In this document: positions 17,209 to 26,500 of the stretch, piece after piece
How the letters are laid out: every line of letters starts with the position of its first letter
How positions within the stretch are numbered: the stretch's first letter is position 1
Assembly (NCBI GenBank): GCA_031547465.1
Contig: JAVBRX010000034.1
Coordinates: 3,123-67,122 of the forward strand
Direction: 5' to 3'
Length of the DNA stretch: 64,000 nt
Source: Hohaiivirga sp031547465
Lineage (GTDB): Bacteria > Pseudomonadota > Alphaproteobacteria > Rhizobiales > Beijerinckiaceae
Translations under genes and position numbers: made by a program
The notes under the pieces: model-generated
The model's input: only the letters and a program-made list of their open reading frames with translations
Told to the model about the DNA's origin: nothing
Database searches by the model: none

Positions 17209-19596
17209 TTAGACACCCCTTTGCCACCGCACCTTCCGGTCAGAAGCAATGCGATGCGCTGCGCTTTGAATCGATTCTGCGTCGATGCCGTTGTGCCGGT
17301 AGAGATCGGCGATGGTGCCACACTGGCCGAAATGCTCGATGCCGAGCGCGTGCGTGCGATGACCGTAGACCGAACCGAGCCATGACAGGGCCGCCGGATA
17401 GCCGTCGAGAACGGTGACGAAAGCAGCATGGGCCGGGACAGGGCGAAGCAGGCGCTCGATATGGCTCTCCGCCTCATCCTCGCCATGCTGGCGGGCGCGG
17501 GTGGCGGCCATCCATCCAGCCTTGAGACGATCCGCCGAAGTGACGGCCAGCAGGCCGATATCGCGCCATTCCTCACCCATACGGCCCACGGCGGCAATCG
17601 CTTCCGGAGCGACGGCTCCGCTGTAGGCGATGATTGCAGCACAGTTCGGCCCCGGCTCGCGCATCCAGTAGGCCCCGGCGACGATATCGCGCGCCAGATC
17701 GTCGTTCATGGCGCGGTAAGGCTGCTCCACCTGCCGCGTGGTGAGGCGCAGGTAAACGGAGCCGCCGGTGCCGTCCGGCAGACGGGTCAGGGGATCGGGA
17801 GTTTTATCGCCGTCGCGCTGCACATGGTCGAACGCCCATTGCAGGATCACCGCCAGTTCATCGACGAAGGCAGGCTCGAATGACGCGAGGCGATCCATCG
17901 CCATGCCGATCAGCGGCGTGGCGATGGACTGGTGCGCACCGCCTTCCGGGGCAAGCGTGATGCCGGAAGGCGTGGCGGCGAGGATGAAGCGGGCATCCTG
18001 ATAACAGGCATAGATCAGGGCATCGAGACCGCGACAGATAAACGGATCGTACAGGGTGCCGACCGGGATCAGCCGCTCGCCGAACAGCGAATGCGACAGG
18101 CCGAGGGCCGAGAGCGCCAGAAACAGGTTCATTTCGGCAATGCCGAGTTCGAGATGCTGGCCCTTCGGTCCCGCTTCCCATTTCTGCATCGAGGCGATCT
18201 TCTCCTCGCGGAACGTATCCTTGACCGCATCGCGGGCATAGACGCCGCGCCGGTTGACCCAGGGGCCGAGGTTGGTCGAGACCGTGACATCCGGAGAAAC
18301 GGTCAGGACGCGCTCCGCCAACGGCCCGCCGGTTTTCGCCAGTTCTTCCAGAAGGCGGCCAAACCCGGCCTGGGTGGAATCGGTCAGTTGCGGCTTGACG
18401 GCAAGAGGCGGAACGGAAACATGCTCCGCCGCCAGCCGCCGGTTCTTGTTAGCGGCGAACGGCGTTGCGGCGATGAAGCGTTCCAGCGCCTCCGGCGGCA
18501 AGTCGAGACCCTCGAACCTGTCCCATTCGTGGCCGGGACGGATATGGTTCGCTTGGCGGACACTCTCCATCTGTTCCTTGGTCATCAGACCGGAATGGTT
18601 GTCCTTGTGTCCGGCAAGCGGCAGTCCGAAGCCCTTGATGCTGTAGGCAATAAAACAGACCGGACGATCATGCTTGACGCTTTCGAAGGCTTCCAGCAGC
18701 GTCGGCATGTCATTCCCGCCGAGATTGGTCATCAGTGCCGCGAGTTCGGCATCCGTCCGGCGTTCGATCAAACGGCTGACGGCCCCCTGATCGCCAATAT
18801 CGTCCAGCAAGCGCTGCCGCCATGCCTTACCGCCCTGAAAGGTCAGGGCCGAATAGAGCTGGTTCGGACAATTGTCGATCCAGGCGCACAATTTCTCGCC
18901 GCCCGGCTCCCTGAACGCCGCTTCGAGCAGGACGCCGTATTTAAGAACCACAACCTCCCAGCCGAAACTGCGGAACAGGCTTTCGAATCGCGTATGCAAG
19001 CCTTCATGCACCACGGCGTCGAGGGATTGACGGTTATAGTCGATCACCCACCAGACATTGCGGACATCGTGCTTCCAGCCCTCCAGCAACGCCTCGAAAA
19101 TATTGCCCTCATCAAGTTCGGCATCGCCGACGAGGGCGATCATCCGGCCATCGGGGCGGGCTTTCGCCCAATCGTGGGCTTTCAGATAATCCTGCGTCAT
19201 CGAGGCGAACAGGGTCTGCGCCACGCCGAGGCCGACCGAGCCGGTGGAAAAATCGACATCGCCACCGTCCTTAGTGCGCGACGGGTAGGATTGCGCGCCG
19301 CCGAAGCCGCGGAAGTTCTCCAGCTTGCCCCGCGTCTGTCGCCCCATCAGGTATTGCAGGGCATGGAACACCGGCCCGGCATGGGGCTTCACCGCCACCC
19401 GATCCTGCGGGCGCAGCACCGCCATGTAGAGAGCGGTGAGGATCGTCGCCAGCGAAGCGGAGGAGGCCTGATGGCCGCCGATCTTCAGGCCATCAGCGTT
19501 AGGGCGGATATGGTTGGCGTTATGGATCATCCACGACGCCAGCCACAGCGCCTTGCGCTCGATTGCGGACAGATACGGCAGACGCGGATCGCTCAT
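17209..19596 (-). CDS. AceE/transketolase-like thiamine-diphosphate enzyme
   Basis: The protein has 795 residues from the ATG at 19594-19596, preceded by GGAGGAGCAAGGA. The thiamine-binding stretch GDAELDEGNIFEA, followed by WWVIDYNRQSLD, and the early GGHQASSASLATILTAL segment place it with the homodimeric pyruvate dehydrogenase E1/transketolase superfamily. It is shorter than AceE (about 890) and longer than transketolase (about 660). No E2 or lipoyl gene is nearby, while transaldolase lies two genes upstream on the same strand. A sugar-phosphate role is therefore possible, and the substrate cannot be told from sequence. Confidence 0.75.
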   Translation of the reverse strand: MSDPRLPYLSAIERKALWLASWMIHNANHIRPNADGLKIGGHQASSASLATILTALYMAVLRPQDRVAVKPHAGPVFHALQYLMGRQTRGKLENFRGFGGAQSYPSRTKDGGDVDFSTGSVGLGVAQTLFASMTQDYLKAHDWAKARPDGRMIALVGDAELDEGNIFEALLEGWKHDVRNVWWVIDYNRQSLDAVVHEGLHTRFESLFRSFGWEVVVLKYGVLLEAAFREPGGEKLCAWIDNCPNQLYSALTFQGGKAWRQRLLDDIGDQGAVSRLIERRTDAELAALMTNLGGNDMPTLLEAFESVKHDRPVCFIAYSIKGFGLPLAGHKDNHSGLMTKEQMESVRQANHIRPGHEWDRFEGLDLPPEALERFIAATPFAANKNRRLAAEHVSVPPLAVKPQLTDSTQAGFGRLLEELAKTGGPLAERVLTVSPDVTVSTNLGPWVNRRGVYARDAVKDTFREEKIASMQKWEAGPKGQHLELGIAEMNLFLALSALGLSHSLFGERLIPVGTLYDPFICRGLDALIYACYQDARFILAATPSGITLAPEGGAHQSIATPLIGMAMDRLASFEPAFVDELAVILQWAFDHVQRDGDKTPDPLTRLPDGTGGSVYLRLTTRQVEQPYRAMNDDLARDIVAGAYWMREPGPNCAAIIAYSGAVAPEAIAAVGRMGEEWRDIGLLAVTSADRLKAGWMAATRARQHGEDEAESHIERLLRPVPAHAAFVTVLDGYPAALSWLGSVYGHRTHALGIEHFGQCGTIADLYRHNGIDAESIQSAAHRIASDRKVRWQRGV

Positions 19597-19742
19597 TCCT
19601 TGCTCCTCCGGGGATCGACGCCGCACATACGGCGCTCTCATCGAACGGTGCGAGACCATAGCGGTTTTCATCCGCGAACGCGGCGACAAAAATGCCGCAG
19701 GATAAACAGGTTCGCCTTTGTTCCTCGTTCCGGATCAGAGCG

Positions 19743-21002
19743 CTAATGCGTGTCCACCAGCACAGCGAACGTCGCCAGCAAGGCGCGCACCGCCAGGTCG
19801 ACATCCTCCGTTCTGACCGATTCCGCCGGATGGTGGCTAACGCCATCCTTGCAGCGCACGAACAGCATCGCCGCCGGGCAAAGCGTCGCCATGACCGCCG
19901 CATCGTGTCCCGCTCCGGACAGAAGACGGTGTACGCCGACGCCGAGGCGGGCGACGGCGGCGGTGAACGCTTCGGAAAGGGCATCGTCCATCGCTGTCGC
20001 GGGCGCATCCATGATCGTCTCGATGTCGAGGGTGATACCACGGGTTTCGGCGGTTTTGCGCCAGGCGCGTTCGATATCCACCCAGGCGGCATTCCGCTCC
20101 GCATCCTCGGCGGAGCGCAGATCGAGGGTAAACGACGCCTTGCCGGAAATGACGTTTATCGCCCCCGGCTCGACGGTCAGCCGCCCGGTCGTGGCGACGA
20201 TGCCAGGTCGTTCGAGGGCAATGCGTTCGGCACTCAGGATCATTTCCGCAACTGCCGTGAGTGCATCGCGCCGCAGCAGCATCGGCACCGTTCCGGCATG
20301 GCCCGCCATGCCCGTCACCGTGGCATGGACACCCCTGATTCCGGCGATGGCGGAAACGATGCCGAGGGGCAGGTTGTTGCGCTCCAGTTCCGGCCCCTGC
20401 TCGATATGCAGCTCGAGATAACCGAGCGTCGCCTTGCGCGGGCGCGCCAGCGCCGCGATACCATCCGGATTGCCACCGAAAGCCCGCAGGGCTTCAGCGA
20501 GACTTACCCCCGCCGCATCGCGGGTTTCCAGCCACTCGCGACGATAGGCTCCCGCCAAAGCGGCTGAGGTTGAGTATTCGGTCGGAAAGCGGACATTCTC
20601 CTCGTCGCCGAACGCCACGATCTCGATGGCGAACGGCAACCGCACACCGTGCCGTGCCAGATACTCCACGGCGACGATGGCGCAGGCGACGCCAAGCACG
20701 CCGTCGAACGCCCCGGCGTCAATCACCGTATCGATATGCGAACCGACAATCAGCCGGGGCGCATCCGGTGACAATCCGTCATACACGCCTGTGACATTGC
20801 CCACGGCGTCGATGGTCGCGCGTAGGCCCGCCTGTTCCATCCGAGTCTGCAACCATTGGGCGGCAGAGCGATGCGCGGGTGACAGGTAGAGTCGGGTGAT
20901 CCTCCCCGGCTCGTCGGTGAAGCGCATGAGATCCCGCGCCAGCTGCATCGCCCGGCTGCCAACGCTGCCATCGTTCTCGGAAGAAGATTCGCCTCTGTTC
21001 AC
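19743..21002 (-). CDS. M20-family allantoate amidohydrolase / N-carbamoyl-amino acid hydrolase
   Basis: A 419-residue metallopeptidase-like amidohydrolase. Metal ligands are visible in VGSHIDTVIDAGAFDGVLG, in FGDEENVRFP and in the late GAGHDAA and SHHPAE motifs. The LELHIEQGPELE block is typical of the AllC / carbamoylase group. It releases ammonia and CO2 from ureido compounds such as allantoate or N-carbamoyl amino acids. AllC and the hydantoin-pathway enzymes are hard to separate by motif, and no other allantoin or hydantoin genes are adjacent. Confidence 0.82.
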   Translation of the reverse strand: MNRGESSSENDGSVGSRAMQLARDLMRFTDEPGRITRLYLSPAHRSAAQWLQTRMEQAGLRATIDAVGNVTGVYDGLSPDAPRLIVGSHIDTVIDAGAFDGVLGVACAIVAVEYLARHGVRLPFAIEIVAFGDEENVRFPTEYSTSAALAGAYRREWLETRDAAGVSLAEALRAFGGNPDGIAALARPRKATLGYLELHIEQGPELERNNLPLGIVSAIAGIRGVHATVTGMAGHAGTVPMLLRRDALTAVAEMILSAERIALERPGIVATTGRLTVEPGAINVISGKASFTLDLRSAEDAERNAAWVDIERAWRKTAETRGITLDIETIMDAPATAMDDALSEAFTAAVARLGVGVHRLLSGAGHDAAVMATLCPAAMLFVRCKDGVSHHPAESVRTEDVDLAVRALLATFAVLVDTH

Positions 21003-21032
21003 GGCTCTGGAAACCCGTCGATCGTTGTTTCG

Positions 21033-22004
21033 TCAGCTATCGAGCCGCTTCAGAACCATCGCCCGCAAGGCACGCAGATCCTTGACGAACAGCCGGATGC
21101 CCTCGCCGAGCTTCTCGCTCGCCATGGCATCTTCGTTGAGGAGGAAGCGGAAGGCTTTTTCATCCAGATTGAGCCGTGGTTGTGTTCTCTCATGACTATC
21201 CGGCGACAAGCGGCGCAGCAAGGAGCCAGTGCCTGCGGCCAGTTCGTCGATCAGGGCGGGGGAGATCGTCAGCCGGTCGCAGCCCGCCAGCGCCTCGATC
21301 TCACCGATGTTGCGGAAAGATGCGCCCATAACCACGGTCCTGATGCCATGCGCCTTGTAATAGGCGTAGATGGCGCGCACCGAAACGACGCCGGGGTCGG
21401 TCTCCGGCGTGTACGGGCCACCACCGTTCTTGACATGCCAATCGAGAATGCGACCGACGAACGGCGAAATCAGATAGGCCCCGGCATCGGCACAGGCGGA
21501 GGCCTGGGCCAGCGAGAACAGCAGGGTCAGATTGCAGTCGATCCCCTCTTTTTGCAGGATCTCGGCAGCGCGAATACCTTCCCAGGTGGCGGCGATCTTG
21601 ATCAGCACCTGCCGACGCCCGACGCCGCGCTCCGCGTAGGCGGCGATGATGGCGCGGGCTTTTTCCACCGTAGCCCGGGTATCGAACGACAGATCCGCAT
21701 CCACCTCGGTGGAAACCCGCCCGGGAACGAGCATCGCCAGTTCGGTTCCGAACGCCACCGCCAGCCGGTCGCATACAGCATTCGCAGTCACTGCGGGGGC
21801 AACACCCTGTTTGCGACCCCAGTGCAACGCCTCATCGACGATATGCGCGTAAGCCGGCATTTCCACCGCCTTGAGCAGCAGCGTCGGGTTAGTGGTGCAA
21901 TCCTGCGGCCTGAGGCGGCGCACGGCGTCGATATCGCCGGTGTCGCCGACGACCACGGTCATGGCGCGCAATTGTTCGAGTTTGGATTGAACGGACGGGG
22001 ACAT
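21033..22004 (-). CDS. tal: Transaldolase
   Basis: A 323-residue class I aldolase of the pentose phosphate pathway that transfers dihydroxyacetone units. The Schiff-base lysine is in VLIKIAATWEGI. The DCTTNPTLLLKA opening and the ISPFVGRILDW segment are family signatures. The length fits the long (TalB-type) transaldolases. It is the first gene of a minus-strand group with the M20 hydrolase and the AceE/transketolase-like enzyme. Confidence 0.92.
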   Translation of the reverse strand: MSPSVQSKLEQLRAMTVVVGDTGDIDAVRRLRPQDCTTNPTLLLKAVEMPAYAHIVDEALHWGRKQGVAPAVTANAVCDRLAVAFGTELAMLVPGRVSTEVDADLSFDTRATVEKARAIIAAYAERGVGRRQVLIKIAATWEGIRAAEILQKEGIDCNLTLLFSLAQASACADAGAYLISPFVGRILDWHVKNGGGPYTPETDPGVVSVRAIYAYYKAHGIRTVVMGASFRNIGEIEALAGCDRLTISPALIDELAAGTGSLLRRLSPDSHERTQPRLNLDEKAFRFLLNEDAMASEKLGEGIRLFVKDLRALRAMVLKRLDS

Positions 22005-22154
22005 GCTATGCTCCAGTGACGTTACTGCAATCTTTTTCGATACGCCTCGCGATCACCCCCGACATCATCCGCTGTTCCATCGGGAACGGCGGAATTGTCT
22101 CGGTCAACCGCATGTTCTTTCCATTCAACCGGCGTGGTCTAACCGGAAAAATGT

Positions 22155-22222
22155 TTCTGTTTCTTTGTCCTGCAATGCTTGTGCGCTTAACCGGATCCCA
22201 CCTGAACGCGCATTGCCCGGAG
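22155..22222 (+). repeat. Partial, degenerate copy of the intergenic repeat
   Basis: The stretch TGCAATGCTTGTGCGCTTAA then CCGG..CCCACC then TGAACGCGCATTGC matches the second hairpin of the family (see 47818). The expected first hairpin is replaced by unrelated GTTCC/GGAAC stems. The surrounding gap 22005-22513 holds no convincing gene. Confidence 0.5.
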
Positions 22223-22513
22223 GCACGCGACGGTTTTTCCATCCTGCACCTTTCTGAAGGGAGACATATACCCACTCCGGCGGCGGATTGGAACCCGTCT
22301 CGGCTCCTTCGCCCATCTGCTGCCACGATGCCCACACACCGCCGCGACATGAAAAATTGCCTCTTCCTGCAAGCTTGCATCTCGTCTTTCGGACGGATTG
22401 CCGCTACACTGCCGTGAAAAAAGGGGCCGATCAGGGCCGGCAAGGTGATATCCGACCATCACCGAAATGGTCCGAAGAATGCCGTAACCCGCCTGCGAAG
22501 GGATAACACGCCC

Positions 22514-23635
22514 ATGAAACCGCGTGCTGCGAACGATAAACCTGCGCAATCCGGCAAGAACGCCGACAAGAACGGCAAAACCGGCGTTCCCCGCATCGGC
22601 AACGACAGATCGGGCAGAAACGGAATCGCTTTCCAGTCCGCAGAACACGCGGCAGCGGAATCCACTATTCCCCCTACCGTCGATGAACCGCCCGCACTCG
22701 ACGCCGCCGGGTCCATTGCCGATGCGGCGGCATCCGTTGCCAGAAGCGCCGAGGGCAAGGGACGTAAATCGCTGGCCGACATGCGCCACGATCCGGATGC
22801 GATCCGTATCGCCTTCGAGACCGGGGAATTCCCCTACCGCACCAAGATGCGCGAGCAGCAGTATCTCGAACGACTGCGCCAGATGCAGGCGGAACTCCTG
22901 AAGGTGCAGAACTGGGTCAAGGAAACCGGCGAGCGCATCGTCATCATCTTCGAGGGCCGCGACGCCGCCGGCAAGGGCGGCACGATCAAGCGCTTCACCG
23001 AGCACCTGAACCCGCGCGGCGCGCGGGTGGTGGCCCTGGAAAAGCCGGACGAGCGCGAACGCAAGCAATGGTATTTCCAGCGTTATATCAGCCATCTGCC
23101 GACCGGCGGCGAAATGGTGCTGTTCGACCGCTCCTGGTACAATCGCGCCGGAGTCGAACGGGTGATGGGCTTCTGCACTCCAGCAGAATATCTCGAATTC
23201 ATGCGCCAATGCCCAGAACTGGAGCGGATGCTGGTGCGTTCCGGCATCCGCCTGTTCAAATATTGGTTCTCTGTGACGCGGGAAGAACAGATGCGGCGCT
23301 TCAAATCGCGCGATACCGACCCGTTGAAGCAATGGAAGCTCTCGCCCATCGACAAGGCATCCCTCGACAAATGGGACGATTACACCCAGGCGAAAGAAGC
23401 GATGTTCTTCTACACCGACACGGCGGATGCGACCTGGACGATCGTCAAATCCGACGACAAGAAACGCGCCCGCCTCAACTGCCTGCAACATTTCCTGTCG
23501 ATGCTGCCCTACCCCGCCAAGGACCAGCGCCTCATCACCGGCCCGGACCCGCTGATCGTCGGCTCGACGGCCTTCGTGATCGGACGAACGGAAAGTTTCC
23601 CGCAGCCGATGCAGAAATCTCCAAAGCCGGAGTGA
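22514..23635 (+). CDS. ppk2: Polyphosphate kinase 2 (PPK2)
   Basis: The protein has 373 residues from ATG 22514 (AAGGGA about 11 nt upstream). The Walker A motif GRDAAGKGG is at 148-156, followed by IKRFTEHLNPRGARVVAL and the lid/Walker B region FDRSWYNRAGVERVMGF. PPK2 enzymes transfer phosphate between polyphosphate and nucleoside diphosphates. The single PPK2 domain (about 95-365) with this WYNRAG motif fits class I. The first 90 residues are Ala/Lys/Asn-rich and look disordered, longer than in many homologues. Confidence 0.93.
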   Translation: MKPRAANDKPAQSGKNADKNGKTGVPRIGNDRSGRNGIAFQSAEHAAAESTIPPTVDEPPALDAAGSIADAAASVARSAEGKGRKSLADMRHDPDAIRIAFETGEFPYRTKMREQQYLERLRQMQAELLKVQNWVKETGERIVIIFEGRDAAGKGGTIKRFTEHLNPRGARVVALEKPDERERKQWYFQRYISHLPTGGEMVLFDRSWYNRAGVERVMGFCTPAEYLEFMRQCPELERMLVRSGIRLFKYWFSVTREEQMRRFKSRDTDPLKQWKLSPIDKASLDKWDDYTQAKEAMFFYTDTADATWTIVKSDDKKRARLNCLQHFLSMLPYPAKDQRLITGPDPLIVGSTAFVIGRTESFPQPMQKSPKPE

Positions 23636-23792
23636 ACCGGCAACTCCCGGTCTGCCAAGGGTAACGACTGGATTGATCGACGGATCGGACCTGCGCAACC
23701 CCGATTCCTCGCCTTCATGTTCCCCGGTTTTCCGGACGATGTCAAAATGCCGGAGAACAGGGAGGCCCAGATCGAGATCCTTCAGTAAGACA

Positions 23793-23817
23793 GTTTCCGG
23801 CAAACATTGCCGGAAAC
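23793..23817. terminator. Hairpin downstream of ppk2
   Basis: GTTTCCGGCAA (23793-23803) pairs perfectly with TTGCCGGAAAC (23807-23817) around ACA. No T run follows, so it is a weak terminator or an RNA-stabilising stem. The rest of the 460-nt gap between ppk2 and 24097 shows no convincing gene. Confidence 0.4.
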
Positions 23818-24096
23818 GAAGCATTCGAGTGCGGAAAAGACAGGATAGTGGAAATACAATATCCTGTTCACCGCGCCTTCATATGGAACCCGATATGATA
23901 AAGATGGATTTCATGGGCAACTTCGCCGGGTTTCCTGCGTTGCCGGAATCCTGACGGACGTCGAAAACGAGTCTGCCGAAGCGCGTTCCTTTATGCATGG
24001 CAGAGGCATACCGGTTTTCTGGCTCGAATTCCTACCGTCTGACGCCGGGTTCAGTAACCCTGGCATGACGACGGGGTGTATTACCGGAGGAAAAAC

Positions 24097-24675
24097 ATGA
24101 AACGGATCCTCATCCTGGTTTCCCTCGTCCTGCTCGGCGGATTGACAATCGCCTCCGACGCCTTCGCGCAATTTCATCGCGGCGGCGGTGGCGGTTTCCG
24201 GGGCGGGGGAGTATCGATGCCGCGCCCGGCCTTCCGGGGCGGAGCGCCCGCAGGCGCATTCCGGGCCGCTCCCATCGCTCGTCCCGGCATCCCGTCCGGA
24301 ACACGTGGCTATGTCGGCCCACGAACCCGTAATTACGTCGGCCCGGGTGTTCGCCCAGGGTATCGACCTTATCCAGGGTATCGACCTTACCCGGGCTACC
24401 GGCCTTATCCGGGTTATCGCCCGTACCGGTATGGATATCGATATCCCTACCGGAATTACGGCTATTACGATTATCCCTCCTGGGGATGGGCACCGTTCGT
24501 CGGCGGCCTGGCGATCGGTACTTATGTGGGTAGCGGCTATTCCGGATCGGGCGCGCTTGGCCAGCATTGCGCCACCCCGGTCAAGACCTGCCGTCTGACC
24601 AACCCCAGCTATATCGATGGCGGTTGCTCGTGCCGGGTCGGCAAGGGCCGCAGCCGGGGCCGGGTCGTACCGTAA
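24097..24675 (+). CDS. Exported Gly/Tyr-rich protein with PGYRPY repeats
   Basis: The protein has 192 residues from ATG 24097, which follows GGAGG at 7 nt. The signal peptide (MKRILILVSLVLLGG... ending DAFA) is followed by a GGGGGFRGGG stretch, then four PGYRPY units at about residues 87-110, a Tyr/Arg-rich stretch, one hydrophobic segment (PFVGGLAIGTYVGSGY) and four cysteines near the C-terminus. Such proteins are usually cell-envelope-associated and of unknown function. The repeat is also exact at DNA level (see the repeat at 24355). Confidence 0.7.
   Translation: MKRILILVSLVLLGGLTIASDAFAQFHRGGGGGFRGGGVSMPRPAFRGGAPAGAFRAAPIARPGIPSGTRGYVGPRTRNYVGPGVRPGYRPYPGYRPYPGYRPYPGYRPYRYGYRYPYRNYGYYDYPSWGWAPFVGGLAIGTYVGSGYSGSGALGQHCATPVKTCRLTNPSYIDGGCSCRVGKGRSRGRVVP
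24355..24426 (+). repeat. Four tandem 18-bp repeats inside the PGYRPY gene
   Basis: Four consecutive 18-bp units each encode PGYRPY. Units one and two (CCAGGGTATCGACCTTAT and the same ending TAC) differ by one base, and units three and four by third-position changes. Because 18 is a multiple of three, copy-number change would keep the frame. Confidence 0.85.
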
Positions 24676-24740
24676 CGGCCCCGGGTCGAATATGCGTTGT
24701 AGCCTCATGCGGGGTCGCCGGACCGGCGGCCCCGCATTGG

Positions 24741-24829
24741 TATTTTGTGCTGAAGTGAAAACCGGTTCAGCGCAAAATAAAGGAAACGAAGCGTCTTTCG
24801 ATCCAATTCGATCAAAAGACGCTCTAACT
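24741..24829 (-). repeat. Dispersed two-hairpin repeat, minus orientation
   Basis: Read on the minus strand it starts GTTAGAGCGTCTTTTGATC, closes with GATCGAAAGACGC, and continues GTTTCCTTTATTTTGCGC to a second stem around AACCGG. It is the only copy here in this orientation. It lies between the PGYRPY gene and ruvB. Confidence 0.75.
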
Positions 24830-24915
24830 GGAACGTGGGTCCATGCGATGTGATATGAGCGTGATATCTCATGCTCATGTGCCGTGATTCGGCCTGCCGC
24901 CCGGAACCGTTCTTA

Positions 24916-25962
24916 ATGTCCTCCACCCGCCCGATGCTCACCCCCGAGAAACGCCAGGACGATCCCGATACGTCGCTGCGGCCCCTCGTTCTCGACGAGT
25001 TCGTCGGCCAGAAGCAGGCGCGGGCGAATTTGCAGGTGTTCATCGAGGCGGCGCGGGTGCGGGGCGAGGCGCTCGACCACGTGCTGTTCGTCGGCCCGCC
25101 CGGCCTCGGCAAGACGACCTTGGCGCAGATCGTGGCGCGGGAACTCGGCGTCAATTTCCGTTCGACCTCCGGCCCGGTGATCGCCAAGGCGGGCGACCTT
25201 GCGGCGCAGCTTACCAACCTCGAAGAACGCGACGTGCTGTTCATCGACGAAATCCACCGCCTCAATCCGGCAGTGGAGGAAATCCTCTATCCAGCCATGG
25301 AGGATTACCAGCTCGATCTCATCATCGGCGAAGGCCCGGCGGCGCGCTCGGTAAAGATCGAACTGCCGAAATTCACCCTCGTCGGCGCGACCACCCGCGC
25401 CGGGTTGCTGACGACGCCGTTGCGCGACCGCTTCGGTATTCCGATCCGTCTCGAATTCTACACCGTTCCCGAACTGGAACTGATCGTCAAACGCGGCGCG
25501 CGGGTGCTCGGCATCGGCATGAGCGAGGACGGGGCGAACGAGATTGCCCGCCGCGCTCGCGGCACGCCGCGCATCGCCGGGCGGCTGTTGCGCCGGGTGC
25601 GGGATTTCGCCATCGTCGACGGCGCGGCGAAGGTGACGCGCGACCTGGCGGACGGGGCCTTGCGACTTCTCGATGTCGACGGCATCGGCCTCGACCAGAT
25701 GGACCGAAAATACCTCACCACCGTCGCCGTATCGTTCGGCGGCGGCCCGGTCGGCATCGAGACCATCGCCGCCGCGCTCTCCGAGCCGCGCGACGCCATC
25801 GAGGAAATCATCGAGCCGTATCTGATCCAGCAAGGCTTCGTGCAGCGCACGCCGCGCGGGCGGGTGCTGACCCCGCACGCCTTCCGCCATCTGGGGATGA
25901 CTGAGCCGAACCGCGAGCCGATGCAGTTCAACCTGGCAATCGGGGAGGAGAGCGATGACTGA
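24916..25962 (+). CDS. ruvB: Holliday junction ATP-dependent DNA helicase RuvB
   Basis: A 348-residue AAA+ motor that drives branch migration with RuvA. Walker A GPPGLGKT is at 60-67, Walker B is FIDEIHRL, sensor 1 is VGATTRAG, and a C-terminal winged helix contains GLDQMDRKYL. The start at 24916 was chosen because it gives the usual MSSTRP N-terminus; a 15-codon upstream extension is possible. ruvC and ruvA, which normally precede ruvB in alphaproteobacteria, are not upstream; the nearest sequence is a repeat element. ybgC overlaps the 3' end by 8 bp. Confidence 0.96.
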   Translation: MSSTRPMLTPEKRQDDPDTSLRPLVLDEFVGQKQARANLQVFIEAARVRGEALDHVLFVGPPGLGKTTLAQIVARELGVNFRSTSGPVIAKAGDLAAQLTNLEERDVLFIDEIHRLNPAVEEILYPAMEDYQLDLIIGEGPAARSVKIELPKFTLVGATTRAGLLTTPLRDRFGIPIRLEFYTVPELELIVKRGARVLGIGMSEDGANEIARRARGTPRIAGRLLRRVRDFAIVDGAAKVTRDLADGALRLLDVDGIGLDQMDRKYLTTVAVSFGGGPVGIETIAAALSEPRDAIEEIIEPYLIQQGFVQRTPRGRVLTPHAFRHLGMTEPNREPMQFNLAIGEESDD

Positions 25963-26410
25963 CCCAGCGCACAACATGCCCCGCCCGCTGGCCGGAGCGA
26001 TCATCGACGGCGCGCATTGCCTGGTGCTGCGCGTCTATTACGAGGACACGGATTTTTCCGGCATCGTCTACCACGCCAGTTACGTGCGGTTTCTGGAGCG
26101 TGGCCGCACCGACGCGCTGCGGCTCGCCGGAATCGACCAATCGACCCTGTTCGCGGACGGCCAGGGCCTCGCCCTGGTGGTGCGCTCGCTGACCATCGAT
26201 TACCTGAAACCGGCGAAGATGGACGACATCCTCACCGTCGAAACCCGCCTGAAGGAGATGCGCGGTGCCTCCTTCGCCCTGAACCAGCGAATTCTCCACG
26301 GCGAGGATGTGCTGATCACCGCCGAAGTCCTGATCGCCGCCCTCGCCCACAATAGGCCCGCCCGCATCCCGGAAGCGGTGCGGGTGGCGCTGGTGCGGAT
26401 AGGTGGTTGA
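25955..26410 (+). CDS. ybgC: YbgC-type acyl-CoA thioesterase (Tol-Pal associated)
   Basis: A 151-residue single hotdog-fold protein. The signature YYEDTDFSGIVYHASY followed by RFLERGRTD holds the active-site Asp and the helix of the 4-hydroxybenzoyl-CoA thioesterase family. It hydrolyses acyl-CoA or acyl-ACP and is normally the first gene before tolQRAB-pal. Here it overlaps ruvB, and no tolQ follows; instead the low-GC island begins within about 90 bp. Confidence 0.92.
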   Translation: MTDPAHNMPRPLAGAIIDGAHCLVLRVYYEDTDFSGIVYHASYVRFLERGRTDALRLAGIDQSTLFADGQGLALVVRSLTIDYLKPAKMDDILTVETRLKEMRGASFALNQRILHGEDVLITAEVLIAALAHNRPARIPEAVRVALVRIGG

Positions 26411-26422
26411 AAAGGCTGTACA

Positions 26423-26445
26423 AAAAGGCAAATTTCTTGCCTTTT
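26423..26445 (+). terminator. Terminator after ybgC
   Basis: AAAAGGCAA (26423-26431) pairs with TTGCCTTTT (26437-26445) around a 5-nt loop. The 3' arm carries the T run. It marks the edge between normal-GC DNA and the low-GC island. Confidence 0.55.
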
Positions 26446-26500
26446 CAACATCATCTGTGAAGCAAGATGGCTCGATCCCAATTAAAAGAGGCTTTGGAGC

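Noticed and set aside
23673..23954. 93-codon frame downstream of ppk2
   Set aside because: Arg/Ser-rich composition typical of chance frames in GC-rich DNA; it runs through hairpins and has no ribosome site.
24355..24426. Short regular repeats that could suggest a CRISPR array
   Set aside because: They are contiguous 18-bp units without spacers and lie inside a coding frame encoding PGYRPY.
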